A stretch of DNA of 64,000 nucleotides from Bacillota bacterium (GCA_023664625.1 JAMPFD010000013.1:1-64000), one strand, 5' to 3'. Counted from the stretch's first letter, positions 53,365 to 62,853 are shown. The notes: generated from the letters alone by a model not told the origin. Made by a program: numbers and translations.

Positions 53365-54711
53365 ATGCGAGAATTCAAAGATATAAAGATAGCTGTAGCC
53401 GGTACGGGCTATGTCGGCTTGAGCATAGCCACTCTGCTTGCTCAAAACCATGATGTCGTTGCTGTCGATGTCATAAAGGAGAAAGTTGACCTCATCAATC
53501 AGAGGAAAAGTCCGATAAAGGATGACTATATAGAAGATTATCTTGCAGCCAAGGAATTGAGGCTTACAGCTACGCTTGATGGCAGGAGTGCTTATGCCGA
53601 TGCGGACTTTGTGGTAATTGCCGCACCTACTAATTATGATCCGGTGAAGAATTATTTCGACACTTCCCGTGTTGAGGAGGTGATTGATCTCGTCTTAGAC
53701 GTCAATCCGGAAGCTGTGATGGTTATAAAGTCAACGATACCTGTTGGCTATACGCGTTCTCTTTATGTGAAATATGCGAAGCGTTTCAAGGCGGAGAACC
53801 GTCCTGTCAACCAAAAGTTGAAATTGCTTTTCTCTCCGGAGTTCCTGCGTGAGTCAAAAGCTCTATATGACAATCTTTATCCTTCTCGCATCATAGTCGG
53901 ATACCCGAAGATGATAAAGGAGGCCGGTGAGGAGAATGATGCCATCATTGCTGTCGGAAGCAATCATGCCGGAACATATGCGGAGACTTTTGCGAGACTT
54001 TTGCAGGAAGGCGCAAAAAAGCAAGACATTGCAGTTCTTTACATGGGACTGAAGGAGGCTGAAGCAGTAAAACTGTTTGCCAATACGTATTTGGCACTGC
54101 GTGTCTCTTACTTCAATGAGCTTGACACGTATGCGGAAATGAAGGGGCTTGACACGCAGGCCATAATTGACGGCGTTGGACTTGACCCGCGTATAGGTAC
54201 GCATTATAACAATCCTTCTTTCGGTTACGGAGGATATTGCCTGCCAAAGGATACGAAACAGCTGCTTGCCAACTACCAGGCTGTGCCTCAGCAGATGATG
54301 ACGGCCATAGTGGAAAGTAACCGTACCAGAAAGGACTATATTGCCGACGCTGTCTTGCAGAAAGCGGGGTGGTATGGGTATTCTCATAATAATCAGTTTG
54401 ATGTCAATGGGAATGTTCAGCAGGAGGCTCCTACAATCGGTGTGTACCGTCTTACGATGAAGAGCAATTCTGACAATTTCCGCCAAAGTGCCATTCAAGG
54501 CATAATGAAACGTATAAAGGCAAAAGGTGCGAACGTAATCATTTACGAGGAGACATTGGAAGACGGTACTCTGTTCTTCGGAAGTAAGGTTGTCAATGAT
54601 ATTGATGAGTTCAAGTCTGTGTCGCAAGTGATTATAGCTAATCGCTACGATGGGATTTTGGATGACGTAAGGGAGAAAGTTTACACCCGTGATATTTTCC
54701 GGCGTGACTGA
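53365..54711 (+). CDS. ugd: UDP-glucose 6-dehydrogenase-like nucleotide-sugar dehydrogenase
   Basis: 448 residues. Rossmann start '[20 protein letters not shown]', '[11 protein letters not shown]', '[12 protein letters not shown]', '[20 protein letters not shown]' and the catalytic Cys in '[15 protein letters not shown]'. The C-terminal NAD domain carries '[20 protein letters not shown]'. It oxidises UDP-glucose (or a related NDP-sugar) to the uronic acid for surface polysaccharide. kdsB follows after 129 bases; together they suggest glycan precursor synthesis. Confidence 0.9.
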   Translation: MREFKDIKIAVAGTGYVGLSIATLLAQNHDVVAVDVIKEKVDLINQRKSPIKDDYIEDYLAAKELRLTATLDGRSAYADADFVVIAAPTNYDPVKNYFDTSRVEEVIDLVLDVNPEAVMVIKSTIPVGYTRSLYVKYAKRFKAENRPVNQKLKLLFSPEFLRESKALYDNLYPSRIIVGYPKMIKEAGEENDAIIAVGSNHAGTYAETFARLLQEGAKKQDIAVLYMGLKEAEAVKLFANTYLALRVSYFNELDTYAEMKGLDTQAIIDGVGLDPRIGTHYNNPSFGYGGYCLPKDTKQLLANYQAVPQQMMTAIVESNRTRKDYIADAVLQKAGWYGYSHNNQFDVNGNVQQEAPTIGVYRLTMKSNSDNFRQSAIQGIMKRIKAKGANVIIYEETLEDGTLFFGSKVVNDIDEFKSVSQVIIANRYDGILDDVREKVYTRDIFRRD

Positions 54712-54839
54712 TTTGAGTATGTTAGGACAATCATTATTATGGGAATGCTTAAAAATGACAGTTTGCCTCTGCATGTGTTATGGATATAAGCTGTGTGGAA
54801 GCTTTCTTATTTATTGCGGCAAATAGAAAAAATAGACTT

Positions 54840-55601
54840 ATGAAATTCATAGCGGTAATTCCTGCGAGATATGCGTCAACAAGATTCCCAGGCAAGCCTT
54901 TGGCAATGCTTGGCGGAAAGACTGTCATAGAGCGTGTTTATACACAGACAAAAAAGGTTATAGAAAATGTGTTCGTCGCCACAGACGATGAACGGATACG
55001 GGATGCAGTCATGCAGTTTGGCGGAGAAGTCGTAATGACACGGGCAGATCATAAGAGCGGCACGGACAGGATTGAGGAAGCTGTTTCGTTGCTGGATTCA
55101 CGTCTTGGCCTTTCTCCTGACGATATTGTGATAAATGTTCAGGGTGACGAGCCTTTTATCCAGCCTTCGCAGATAGAGTCTGTAATGAAATGTTTTGAGG
55201 ATGGAAATACTCAGATAGCCACTCTTGGTAAGCCGTTCTGCAAGGATATTGCTGCAATAGGCAATCCTAATTCTCCCAAGATTGCAGTGTCACAGCAAGG
55301 ATATGCACTGTATTTCTCACGTTCTGTGATACCTTTCTGCCGGGGAAAGGGAAAGGAGGAGTGGGCTGAGGCTTATCCTTATCTCAAGCATATAGGACTG
55401 TATGCTTACAGAAGATGTGTGCTCCACGAGGTTACTTGTCTGCCGCAGTCTCCACTCGAAATTGCTGAAAGTCTTGAACAGTTGCGATGGCTTGAGAACG
55501 GCTACAGGATAAAAGTCGGCCTGACTGAGGTGGAGACAATAGGTATTGACACGCCTGCTGATTTGGAGAATGCGGAGAAGTTCATTGCTTCAATGCGTTA
55601 A
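54840..55601 (+). CDS. kdsB: 3-deoxy-manno-octulosonate cytidylyltransferase
   Basis: 253 residues from the ATG at 54840 (MKFIAVIPARYASTRFPGKP). 'ADHKSGTDRIEEAV', 'VINVQGDEPFIQPSQIESVM', 'ALYFSRSVIPFCRGKGKEEW' and 'HIGLYAYRRCVLHEVTCLPQ' are KdsB motifs; the first holds the CTP-binding site. It activates Kdo as CMP-Kdo for lipopolysaccharide inner core. An open frame 20 codons longer is not used because the family start is at 54840. Confidence 0.96.
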   Translation: MKFIAVIPARYASTRFPGKPLAMLGGKTVIERVYTQTKKVIENVFVATDDERIRDAVMQFGGEVVMTRADHKSGTDRIEEAVSLLDSRLGLSPDDIVINVQGDEPFIQPSQIESVMKCFEDGNTQIATLGKPFCKDIAAIGNPNSPKIAVSQQGYALYFSRSVIPFCRGKGKEEWAEAYPYLKHIGLYAYRRCVLHEVTCLPQSPLEIAESLEQLRWLENGYRIKVGLTEVETIGIDTPADLENAEKFIASMR

Positions 55602-55694
55602 TTGTCATATCCTTTATTTCGGCAGATGATAATGAAGCGGAACTTCCGTGTGATATTAATGTACATATAATAGATGTTTCTCAATTAGGTATTT

Positions 55695-56195
55695 ATGGAT
55701 TGGCACGAAGAGACTGAACGTATGGTGGAGCGTGGAGTGGGATATTTTAGGCAAGGATACAACTGTTCCCAAAGCGTAGCGATGGCATTTGCCGGTTGGT
55801 ATGATGTCCCGTTGCCGCTTATGACACGTATGTCTGCGAGTTATGGAGGAGGAATAGGGCGCATGCGTGAGACTTGCGGCTCAGCTCTTGGCATGTTTAT
55901 GCTCGCCGGACTTGAGATAGCCGGAGAGAAAGCGGACAGAGAGGTGAAAAAAAAGAATTATGAGGCCGTTCAGAAACTTGCGGCAGATTTCAAGGAACAG
56001 ACCGGAAGCATCTGCTGTAGGGAGTTGCTCGGATTAAACAAGAAGCGTGCCGATAGAACCATTCCTGAGATTGCTGTCACTGCAACTCCTGATGAGAGGA
56101 CGGATGAATATTATAAAAAACGTCCGTGCGTAAGGATGGTGGAGACCGCCATAAGAATATACATGCGTTTTCTGGAAGAACGTGCGGAAAAGTGA
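55695..56195 (+). CDS. C_GCAxxG_C_C family redox-like protein
   Basis: 166 residues. It carries the cysteine spacing of this family: 'GYNCSQSVAMAFAG', 'SASYGGGIGRMRETCGSALG', 'TGSICCRELLGL' and 'RPCVRMVETA'. Members are often encoded as partial or full proteins near redox enzymes, with an uncharacterised role, probably redox or metal binding. It lies 93 bases downstream of kdsB on the same strand. Confidence 0.85.
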   Translation: MDWHEETERMVERGVGYFRQGYNCSQSVAMAFAGWYDVPLPLMTRMSASYGGGIGRMRETCGSALGMFMLAGLEIAGEKADREVKKKNYEAVQKLAADFKEQTGSICCRELLGLNKKRADRTIPEIAVTATPDERTDEYYKKRPCVRMVETAIRIYMRFLEERAEK

Positions 56196-56245
56196 AAAAA
56201 GTTGAAATAATAGGCAGTGATGTCCGTACTTAAATAAAAATTAGG

Positions 56246-56253
56246 TATCTTTG
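56246..56253 (+). promoter_or_regulatory. -7 box for the MORN-repeat gene
   Basis: TATCTTTG, 35 bases upstream of the GTG start at 56288. Confidence 0.5.
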
Positions 56254-56287
56254 TGGAAACGAATTTCGAAACTAAGGAATTATTACA

Positions 56288-57394
56288 GTGAAGAATAGAA
56301 TATATACGATACTATTGTCATTTGCGTTGGGTACGGTGGCTTTTGACGGCTCAGCTCTTGCGCAGAAAATAACCCTTGGCTCCTATACGCTGAAAGATGG
56401 AGGACTCTACAAAGGAGAGATGGTTTCAGGAAAGGCTAACGGCAAGGGCTCGGCAACATATAAGAACGGTGATATTTACGAAGGTGACTATATAAAGGGT
56501 AAACGTCAGGGGTATGGAGTCTATTCTTTCTCTGACGGAGAAAAATATGAAGGTCAGTGGTTCCAGGACCAGCAGCATGGCAGGGGCGTATTTTATTTTG
56601 CCAACAATAATAAATATGACGGCCTGTGGTTCCGTGACTATCAGCAGGGACATGGCGTGATGTATTATTACAATGGTGATAGATATGATGGTAACTGGCT
56701 TCAGGATAAGCGTTCCGGCAAGGGACGTTATACTTTTGCTTCCGGCGCATATTATGACGGCGAATGGGAAAATGACATGAAAAATGGCAAGGGCAAGTAT
56801 GACTGGGGTGACGGTTCTGTATATGACGGTCAGTGGCTGAACAACCAGCGTTCCGGAAAAGGCATTTACCGCTATGCTGACGGTGATGTCTATAATGGCA
56901 TGTGGCTGAATGACATACAGCATGGCAAGGGAATCTACCGTTATGCCAACAAGGACGTTTATGAAGGTAATTACGTTCAGGGCGAACGTGATGGTGAGGG
57001 TATTTTCCGTTATGCCAATGGTGATGTATATACTGGTCACTTTAAGGCTGGTGAGAAGGAAGGACAAGGAACTCTCGTCTGGAGAAACGGTGATTCTTAT
57101 ACAGGACAATGGAAAGCAGATAAATATGACGGCAAGGGGGTGCTGAGGAAAAAGACTGGCGATACCTTTGACGGATATTTCAAGAATGGTAAAATGAATG
57201 GGGAAATGATAATTCATTTTGCTGATGGCAGCAAATTCAAGGGTACATATAAAGACGGATACCCACATGGAAAAGCTATAGAAGAAGACAAGGACGGTAA
57301 CCGTTTTGAAGGCTCTTACCGTGACGGGGAGCGTGACGGCTCTTATGTCATGAAAGACCGCAACGGACGTGTCACCAAAAAAGGAAAATATTAA
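56288..57394 (+). CDS. secreted MORN-repeat protein
   Basis: 368 residues, starting with GTG. A signal peptide (ending near 'DGSALAQ') is followed by 14 near-perfect tandem repeats of 23 residues with the pattern G-x-Y-x-G-x-W/Y-x...G-x-G-x-Y (for example GDVYNGMWLNDIQHGKGIYR), ending in a degenerate last unit. MORN repeats form an elongated beta structure that binds phospholipid or partner proteins. The role of such proteins in Bacteroidetes is unknown; the signal peptide points to the periplasm or surface. The repeats are also 69-bp DNA tandem repeats. Confidence 0.9.
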   Translation: MKNRIYTILLSFALGTVAFDGSALAQKITLGSYTLKDGGLYKGEMVSGKANGKGSATYKNGDIYEGDYIKGKRQGYGVYSFSDGEKYEGQWFQDQQHGRGVFYFANNNKYDGLWFRDYQQGHGVMYYYNGDRYDGNWLQDKRSGKGRYTFASGAYYDGEWENDMKNGKGKYDWGDGSVYDGQWLNNQRSGKGIYRYADGDVYNGMWLNDIQHGKGIYRYANKDVYEGNYVQGERDGEGIFRYANGDVYTGHFKAGEKEGQGTLVWRNGDSYTGQWKADKYDGKGVLRKKTGDTFDGYFKNGKMNGEMIIHFADGSKFKGTYKDGYPHGKAIEEDKDGNRFEGSYRDGERDGSYVMKDRNGRVTKKGKY

Positions 57395-57450
57395 TACGAC
57401 GGAATATAAAGCCTAATTATAGAGTAACTAATCATAAATTTTTAATTATT

Positions 57451-57894
57451 ATGGTAATTGACAAAATTGAGAATCTACAGCACTATGCAACGCTGAATCC
57501 TTATTTCCCACAGATTATAGAGTTCCTGAAGAACACAGACCTTAACAAACTGGAAAACGGTAAGCATGAGATTGACGGTAAAAATTGTTTCGTCAATATT
57601 ATGGACACGGCAGGAAAGACAAAGGAGGGTGCCGTGATGGAGACACATAAGAATATGCTTGATATCCAGATTCCGTTGAATAATGATGAAACTTATGGAT
57701 ATACTCCGATGGAACTGCTTCCGGATTGTGAATATAATGCAGAGAAGGATGCTACGAAATATCCAGGTGTGATGGCAGAGGGATTCTGCACATGTCATCC
57801 TGGAATGATGGCTATTTTCTGGCCACAGGACGGACACCAGCCTTGTATAGGAACCGGAACGATACATAAGGCTGTCTTCAAGGTGAAGTGCTGA
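57451..57894 (+). CDS. YhcH/YjgK/YiaL family protein
   Basis: 147 residues. 'NGKHEIDGKNCFVNIMDTAG', 'METHKNMLDIQIPLNNDETY', 'PGVMAEGFCTCHPGMMAIFW' and 'PQDGHQPCIG' are DUF386 (YhcH) motifs, with the His/Glu residues that bind a metal in family structures. Proposed roles are in sugar-acid metabolism, for example sialic acid anomerase activity of YhcH; the substrate here is not clear. 42 bases separate it from the branching enzyme. Confidence 0.88.
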   Translation: MVIDKIENLQHYATLNPYFPQIIEFLKNTDLNKLENGKHEIDGKNCFVNIMDTAGKTKEGAVMETHKNMLDIQIPLNNDETYGYTPMELLPDCEYNAEKDATKYPGVMAEGFCTCHPGMMAIFWPQDGHQPCIGTGTIHKAVFKVKC

Positions 57895-57936
57895 GAGCGT
57901 TCCTGACATAAACCTTAACAAACAATTGAAAATACT

Positions 57937-60018
57937 ATGACTTGCGCAAAGAAGACTGCCACAAAGAAGACTGTCACCCCCAAGGCCTCTAAAGCCCCTA
58001 AAAAAACACAACATATAGGGTTGGTTAAGAATGATCCATGGCTTGAGCCTTATGAGGCTGCGATACGTGGACGTCATGATCATGCAGAATGGATGATAAA
58101 TGAACTTACAAAAGGCGGAAGGCAGACTCTTTCTGATTTTGCGAGTGGGTATCTTTATTTTGGTCTCCATCGTGATGCTAAAGGTGGATGGGTGTTTCGA
58201 GAATGGGCACCTAATGCCACGGAAATATATCTGATAGGCGATTTTAATGGTTGGAAAGAACAGAAAAAGTATGCCTGCAAGAGGGTAAAAGGTACAGGAA
58301 ACTGGGAACTGAAACTTCCTGCAACAGCAATGAAGCACGGAGACCTGTATAAACTCAAAATCAAATGGGACGGTGGAGAAGGCGAGCGCCTGCCTGCATG
58401 GGTGCGCCGTGTGGTGCAAGATGAAACCACAAAGATATTCTCTGCTCAGGTTTGGGCTCCTGCCGAGGAATATAAATGGAAGAAAAAAACTTTCAGAGCA
58501 AAGAAAGACCCTCTTTTTATCTATGAGTGTCACATCGGTATGGGACAGGACGAGGAAAAAGTTGGAACATATACAGAGTTTAAGGACAAAGTATTGCCTC
58601 GTGTGATTAAAGGTGGTTATAACTGCATCCAGATTATGGCTATTCAGGAACATCCTTATTATGGCTCTTTTGGATACCATGTGTCAAATTTCTTTGCAAG
58701 TTCAAGTCGCTTCGGAACTCCGGAAGAGTTGAAGGCTCTTATAGATGCAGCCCACCAAAAAGGTATATCGGTTATCATGGATCTTGTTCACTCACATGCT
58801 GTGAAGAATGAGATAGAGGGACTTGGTAATTTTTGCGGTGATCCTAATCAGTATTTCTATTCAGGTGCCCGTCGTGAGCATAATCAGTGGGATTCTCTCT
58901 GTTTCGACTATGGCAAGGGAGAGGTTATGCATTTCCTTCTTTCAAACTGTAAGTATTGGCTTGATGAATTCCATTTTGACGGCTTCCGTTTTGATGGTGT
59001 AACATCAATGCTTTACTATAATCATGGTTTGGGTGTTGATTTCGGTGGTTATGGTGACTATTTTAACGGAGGGCAGGATGATAATGCCATCTGTTATCTT
59101 GCTTTGGCAAATAAACTTATCCATGATGTTAACAAGAATGCTATTACCATTGCTGAGGAAATGTCCGGTATGCCAGGACTTGCCGCAAAATTTGATGATG
59201 GAGGACTTGGCTTTGATTACCGTCTTGCCATGGGCATCCCTGATTACTGGATAAAGATGATTAAGGAAAAACGGGATGAAGATTGGGGCGTATTTGACAT
59301 ATTTTGGAAGATGACAGATCGCCGCTCTGATGAAAAGACGATATCTTATGCAGAGTCTCATGATCAGGCTCTTGTTGGTGACAAGACAATAATTTTCCGT
59401 CTGATAGACAGCGATATGTACTGGCACTTCAAGAAAGGGGATGAGAATGATGTTGCAACACGTGGCATTGCTCTGCACAAGATGATTCGTCTTGTAACGG
59501 CATCTACCATCAATGGTGGTTACCTGAACTTTATGGGAAATGAATGGGGACATCCGGAGTGGATTGATTTTCCTCGTGAAGGTAACGGCTGGAGTCATAA
59601 ATATGCGCGTCGTCAGTGGGGATTGGTTGATAATAAGGAACTGTGCTACCATTGGCTCGGTGATTTCGATGCAAAGATGCTTGAAGTCCTGAAGTCGGAA
59701 AAAGGATTCAACAAGACTCCTGTTCAGGAAATCTGGCACAATGATGGTGATCAGATTCTTGCTTTTTCTCGCGGAGAACTGATTTTTGTTTTCAATTTTA
59801 ACCCTACAAAGTCATTTACAGACTATGGATTCCTGGTTCCGACAGGCTCATATAATGTCGTGCTGAACTCTGACAGTCCAGATTTCGGAGGCTTTGGAAG
59901 TTGTGATGATGCCGTTACGCATATGACGAATTATGATCCTATGTACGTGGAAGAGCACAAGGAGTGGCTGAAACTATATATTCCAGCGCGTTCTGCCATG
60001 GTACTGAAAAAGAATTAA
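57937..60018 (+). CDS. glgB: 1,4-alpha-glucan branching enzyme (GH13)
   Basis: 693 residues. A Lys-rich N-terminus, CBM48 domain ('FREWAPNATEIYLIGDFNGW'), then the GH13 barrel with 'GYNCIQIMAIQEHPYYGSFG', 'VIMDLVHSHAVKNEIEGLG', nucleophile 'FHFDGFRFDGVTSML', acid/base 'AITIAEEMSGMPGL' and 'ISYAESHDQALVGDK'. It resembles the eukaryote-type branching enzyme found in Bacteroidetes. It makes alpha-1,6 branches in glycogen. The hairpin after it (60020-60044) may end the transcript. Confidence 0.95.
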   Translation: MTCAKKTATKKTVTPKASKAPKKTQHIGLVKNDPWLEPYEAAIRGRHDHAEWMINELTKGGRQTLSDFASGYLYFGLHRDAKGGWVFREWAPNATEIYLIGDFNGWKEQKKYACKRVKGTGNWELKLPATAMKHGDLYKLKIKWDGGEGERLPAWVRRVVQDETTKIFSAQVWAPAEEYKWKKKTFRAKKDPLFIYECHIGMGQDEEKVGTYTEFKDKVLPRVIKGGYNCIQIMAIQEHPYYGSFGYHVSNFFASSSRFGTPEELKALIDAAHQKGISVIMDLVHSHAVKNEIEGLGNFCGDPNQYFYSGARREHNQWDSLCFDYGKGEVMHFLLSNCKYWLDEFHFDGFRFDGVTSMLYYNHGLGVDFGGYGDYFNGGQDDNAICYLALANKLIHDVNKNAITIAEEMSGMPGLAAKFDDGGLGFDYRLAMGIPDYWIKMIKEKRDEDWGVFDIFWKMTDRRSDEKTISYAESHDQALVGDKTIIFRLIDSDMYWHFKKGDENDVATRGIALHKMIRLVTASTINGGYLNFMGNEWGHPEWIDFPREGNGWSHKYARRQWGLVDNKELCYHWLGDFDAKMLEVLKSEKGFNKTPVQEIWHNDGDQILAFSRGELIFVFNFNPTKSFTDYGFLVPTGSYNVVLNSDSPDFGGFGSCDDAVTHMTNYDPMYVEEHKEWLKLYIPARSAMVLKKN

Positions 60019-60019
60019 T

Positions 60020-60044
60020 ATAGACCACGTTTTGCATGGTCTAT
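60020..60044 (+). terminator. hairpin after glgB
   Basis: ATAGACCA (60020-60027) pairs with TGGTCTAT (60037-60044) around a 9-base loop, followed by TTAGAAC; a weak terminator. Confidence 0.5.
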
Positions 60045-60090
60045 TTAGAACAATGCAGATTGATAACGTTATTCTCAGAATTATTCTTAA

Positions 60091-61179
60091 ATGACTAATA
60101 ATAGAAAAGATAGCACCACTGCGATAAGGGCTGTGTGTGCTATCGTTTTTATACTGTTCTCATTTTTGTATATATATTTCTATCAGACACCGACATTGAC
60201 TTATGAGCAGCATGTCCTGTCTGGTGGGGTTACTGTTTACCGTCCATTGATAAGTGCTATAATTATAACCGCTGTCGGATGGATGGGGCAGATGTTTATA
60301 TCTGGTGTCTGTGGATTTGCGAAAGGATTCTATGCTTTGACATTCTTTCCCTCCATGGCTTTACTTGCTTTTCTTACTTGTGGAGAGTCTGACGGTAATG
60401 GAGGGCTGACTGTAGGAAATTCGATATGGATGATAGGCATCTCTCTTATTATATATCTTGCATGTATGACTGCTCTGCAGAAATTGCATTTTTTTGCATT
60501 TTCCAAAGATTCATTGTTGTTTTCAAGGCAACTCACGCTTAATCTCTGCATCATGGTGCTTATGATGTTATTTGTTGTTAAGAACTCTAATGGTGACAGC
60601 CTCTTGCACCGCCAAGTTATTGCTGAGAAGCAACTTGTCAACCAAGATTATGGAAGTCTTGCCAATGAAGGAAAGAACTGGCATGGAGATGTTTTTATGG
60701 ATACCAATCCGACATTGACTCTGCTTAGGTATATAGCATTGGATAAGCGTGGGGAATTGGCAGAGAAATTATTTGCTCAGCCGGTTGTTGGGTCTACTGC
60801 GTCATTGTGCCGTTTGGAGGGAATTACTCCTGCAATTTGTAAGAAGAAGATGTTGTCACGGTATAAAGGTTTTGATTATCATCTGTGTGCTTTTCTTTGT
60901 GACAGAGACCTTGACGCTTTTGCACGTTTGTTATCTGACAGTATAGACATTACGAGGACTGGGATATGTGACTCTCTTCCTGTTCATTATAGAGAGGCTT
61001 TGGTCTTGTATCAGCACCAACGGTCAAATCCTGTCGCAGTATATAATGATAGTATCATGGAAGCGGATTATGATGATTTGCAGCAGTTGGTGCGATCTTG
61101 CAAGACGGAGAATTCACGTCTTGATAATTTGCGTAGGAATTATCAAGCGACTTATTGGAATTATTACTACACAAAGTAA
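60091..61179 (+). CDS. DUF6057-like membrane protein
   Basis: 362 residues. About five hydrophobic segments lie in the first 180 ('AVCAIVFILFSFLYIYFYQT', 'SAIIITAVGWMGQMFISGVC', 'FYALTFFPSMALLAFLTCGE', 'IWMIGISLIIYLACMTALQK', 'LNLCIMVLMMLFVVKNSNGD'). A soluble half follows with helical hairpins ('RYIALDKRGELAEKLFAQPV', 'YHLCAFLCDRDLDAFARLLS', 'LPVHYREALVLYQHQR') that look like TPR-like repeats. Resembles DUF6057 of Bacteroidetes. Function unknown; it may be transcribed with glgB. Confidence 0.7.
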   Translation: MTNNRKDSTTAIRAVCAIVFILFSFLYIYFYQTPTLTYEQHVLSGGVTVYRPLISAIIITAVGWMGQMFISGVCGFAKGFYALTFFPSMALLAFLTCGESDGNGGLTVGNSIWMIGISLIIYLACMTALQKLHFFAFSKDSLLFSRQLTLNLCIMVLMMLFVVKNSNGDSLLHRQVIAEKQLVNQDYGSLANEGKNWHGDVFMDTNPTLTLLRYIALDKRGELAEKLFAQPVVGSTASLCRLEGITPAICKKKMLSRYKGFDYHLCAFLCDRDLDAFARLLSDSIDITRTGICDSLPVHYREALVLYQHQRSNPVAVYNDSIMEADYDDLQQLVRSCKTENSRLDNLRRNYQATYWNYYYTK

Positions 61180-61269
61180 GGTTTTGGATAGGGTAATACA
61201 AAGGTCTGCAAAGAATAAAGGCTTCCGGTAAATCGGGAGGGTGTAATATTGATGGGGGTATATAAAAAG

Positions 61270-61294
61270 AAAGTGGGCAAATTATGTCCACTTT
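61270..61294. terminator. terminator between the DUF6057-like gene and the YtxH triad
   Basis: AAAGTGG (61270-61276) pairs with CCACTTT (61288-61294), flanked outside by TATAAAAAG and TTATAA; it can act in both directions for the convergent genes. Confidence 0.5.
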
Positions 61295-61328
61295 TTATAA
61301 TTATTCAAATAGAATGATATTTTTGCTG

Positions 61329-61556
61329 TTATTTCCTTAACTTGCGATAGAGTTTCCATCCGAGTAGAGCACCGTCCATAAGTCCAAGCCCAGTATTGGC
61401 ATATTTTAGAAGACGCTGTGACGGTGTGTTGAAAGAATTATTATCTTTAGGATGGAATGTATCATCCCAAAGGATGGAAATTTCTTTTTCTTTTTGTATA
61501 ATGGCTTTTCGCAGTTCTTCTTTCTTTAGTATTATATCATTAATATTGTTATACAT
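61329..61556 (-). CDS. short protein of the YtxH triad, unknown
   Basis: 75 residues (MYNNINDIILKKEELRKAIIQK...). The N-terminal half is a predicted helix or coiled coil ('LKKEELRKAIIQKEKEI'); the C-terminal half ends in 'GLGLMDGALLGWKLYRKLRK', perhaps a weak membrane-associated amphipathic helix. It is last in a set of three short genes on the minus strand (YtxH-like, holin-like, this), spaced 7 bases. No family recognised by name. Confidence 0.65.
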   Translation of the reverse strand: MYNNINDIILKKEELRKAIIQKEKEISILWDDTFHPKDNNSFNTPSQRLLKYANTGLGLMDGALLGWKLYRKLRK

Positions 61557-61563
61557 AAAGTCT

Positions 61564-61911
61564 TTAGTTTGTTAAGATTTCTGCAAAAAGTTTTATTAGC
61601 GGCCGCTGTATCCATGCCTTGCGTTTTTTATATACAAGAATGAATAATAAACAATAAAAACCGGCAACAGCAAGAAAGGCTAATGTCATAGGCATTATTT
61701 CGCTTAGCCCGTATGCTCCGGCAAATGACAAGAAAATTATTATAAGGAGAACAAAGAAAGATAATATAATAGAAAGTAGGATTAACGTCAATATTCGTAC
61801 AATTTTTTCTATTGCATTGAGTTGCAGAAAGTCTTTCTGCAACCCAATGTAATCTTTTAGCGACTCTATCAGAAGAGCCAGTTTCTCTATGTTCTTGTCG
61901 TTACTGAACAT
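61564..61911 (-). CDS. holin superfamily III-type (Phage_holin_3_6-like) membrane protein
   Basis: 115 residues with two hydrophobic segments ('RILTLILLSIILSFFVLLII', 'LAFLAVAGFYCLLFILVYKK') and a charged C-terminal tail ('KRKAWIQRPLIKLFAEIL'). This matches the Phage_holin_3_6 (PF07332) pattern that is common as a chromosomal gene and has no proven lysis role. It overlaps the upstream YtxH-like gene by a single base (TAATG) and precedes a 75-residue gene. Confidence 0.75.
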   Translation of the reverse strand: MFSNDKNIEKLALLIESLKDYIGLQKDFLQLNAIEKIVRILTLILLSIILSFFVLLIIIFLSFAGAYGLSEIMPMTLAFLAVAGFYCLLFILVYKKRKAWIQRPLIKLFAEILTN

Positions 61912-62123
61912 TATTCTGCAATATTGATATCCACAAGATCTTCGGCGAGCTCAGCCATTTCTTTCTTGGAGAGTTCGATGTTGTGCTTGTCACAGAAATC
62001 TTTAATTGTTGATGAAATCTTTTTACGTGTATCTTTTCCTGACTCTGGTGCAGCGAGAAGACCAATAGCAGCACCTGCAATAGCGCCACCTAAAAATGCG
62101 CCAATGTAACCTAATGTTTTCAT
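61911..62123 (-). CDS. YtxH-domain protein
   Basis: 70 residues. 'GYIGAFLGGAIAGAAIGLLA' followed by 'APESGKDTRKKISSTIKDFC' is the YtxH signature: a Gly-rich membrane helix and a charged amphipathic helix. Such small proteins are stress-related in Gram-positive bacteria, with no firm role in Bacteroidetes. First gene of the triad; likely one transcript. Confidence 0.85.
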   Translation of the reverse strand: MKTLGYIGAFLGGAIAGAAIGLLAAPESGKDTRKKISSTIKDFCDKHNIELSKKEMAELAEDLVDINIAE

Positions 62124-62289
62124 ACTTCTTAGTTTTTTAAGTGGATTATAAATGAAAATCTATCGCAAAAGTAAGAAAGTTTTTATATACGTCCAAATAT
62201 TCCATCTAAAATTTTATTAAAACATGGTAGAATTTGTTGAATTTATTGTTTTTATACAGTTTTTTGTTGGAGATGTCGTGATTTATTAT

Positions 62290-62297
62290 TAATTTTG
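62290..62297 (+). promoter_or_regulatory. promoter of the SPOR lipoprotein gene
   Basis: TAATTTTG as -7 box with a TTG 20 bases upstream (62267-62269) fitting the -33 spacing of Bacteroidetes promoters. The ATG at 62340 is 42 bases downstream. Confidence 0.55.
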
Positions 62298-62339
62298 TAC
62301 CCAGACATTAAGGAATTGAGTAATATTTATTTATATATC

Positions 62340-62819
62340 ATGAAGAAGTATATGACTATTTGCGCAGGTATTTGCGCAGGTTTAGTGTTGACAAGTTGCG
62401 GCTCCAGTAAAGAGTCCGCATACCGTAAGGCATATGAGAAAGCACAGTCTCAGGAAAATACAACGGTCATTGAACAGCAACCTACAGAACAACAAGTAGT
62501 TGCGCCTGTCGTGGAGCGTCAGGTGACGGATACTCAGGTGACGGATAATAATGATAATGTTTCTGTCCGCTCCGAAAAGGTAGAACTTGTCAGTGGCTCA
62601 GGTATAAAGGGGTTCAGTGTGGTTGTTGGATCTTTTGGTCTGAAAGCCAATGCTGAGAATCTTCAAAGTCGTATCCCTGGTGCACAGATTGTCTTTAACT
62701 CTTCTAACAGTATGTATAGAGTTGTTGCTACAACGTTTGACAATAAGAGCGAAGCTGTCCAGAGTAGAAATAATCTTCGTTCTCAGTACGCGGACGCTTG
62801 GTTGCTCTATAGCAAATAA
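62340..62819 (+). CDS. SPOR-domain lipoprotein
   Basis: 159 residues from the ATG at 62340. A lipoprotein signal peptide (MKKYMTICAGICAGLVLTSC) with Cys lipobox, a Gln/Thr/Val-rich spacer (about 25-95), and a SPOR domain ('GFSVVVGSFGLKANAENLQS', 'IVFNSSNSMYRVVATTFDNK'). SPOR domains bind denuded septal glycan, so a division or peptidoglycan role is likely. The longer frame upstream lacks a signal start and is rejected. ruvX follows after 34 bases. Confidence 0.88.
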   Translation: MKKYMTICAGICAGLVLTSCGSSKESAYRKAYEKAQSQENTTVIEQQPTEQQVVAPVVERQVTDTQVTDNNDNVSVRSEKVELVSGSGIKGFSVVVGSFGLKANAENLQSRIPGAQIVFNSSNSMYRVVATTFDNKSEAVQSRNNLRSQYADAWLLYSK

Positions 62820-62853
62820 AATAGATATGAGGTCAAATATTTAGATAATTTAT

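Noticed and set aside
61564..61911. Phage lysis cassette
   Set aside because: Holin-like family is common in chromosomes; no endolysin or phage genes nearby.
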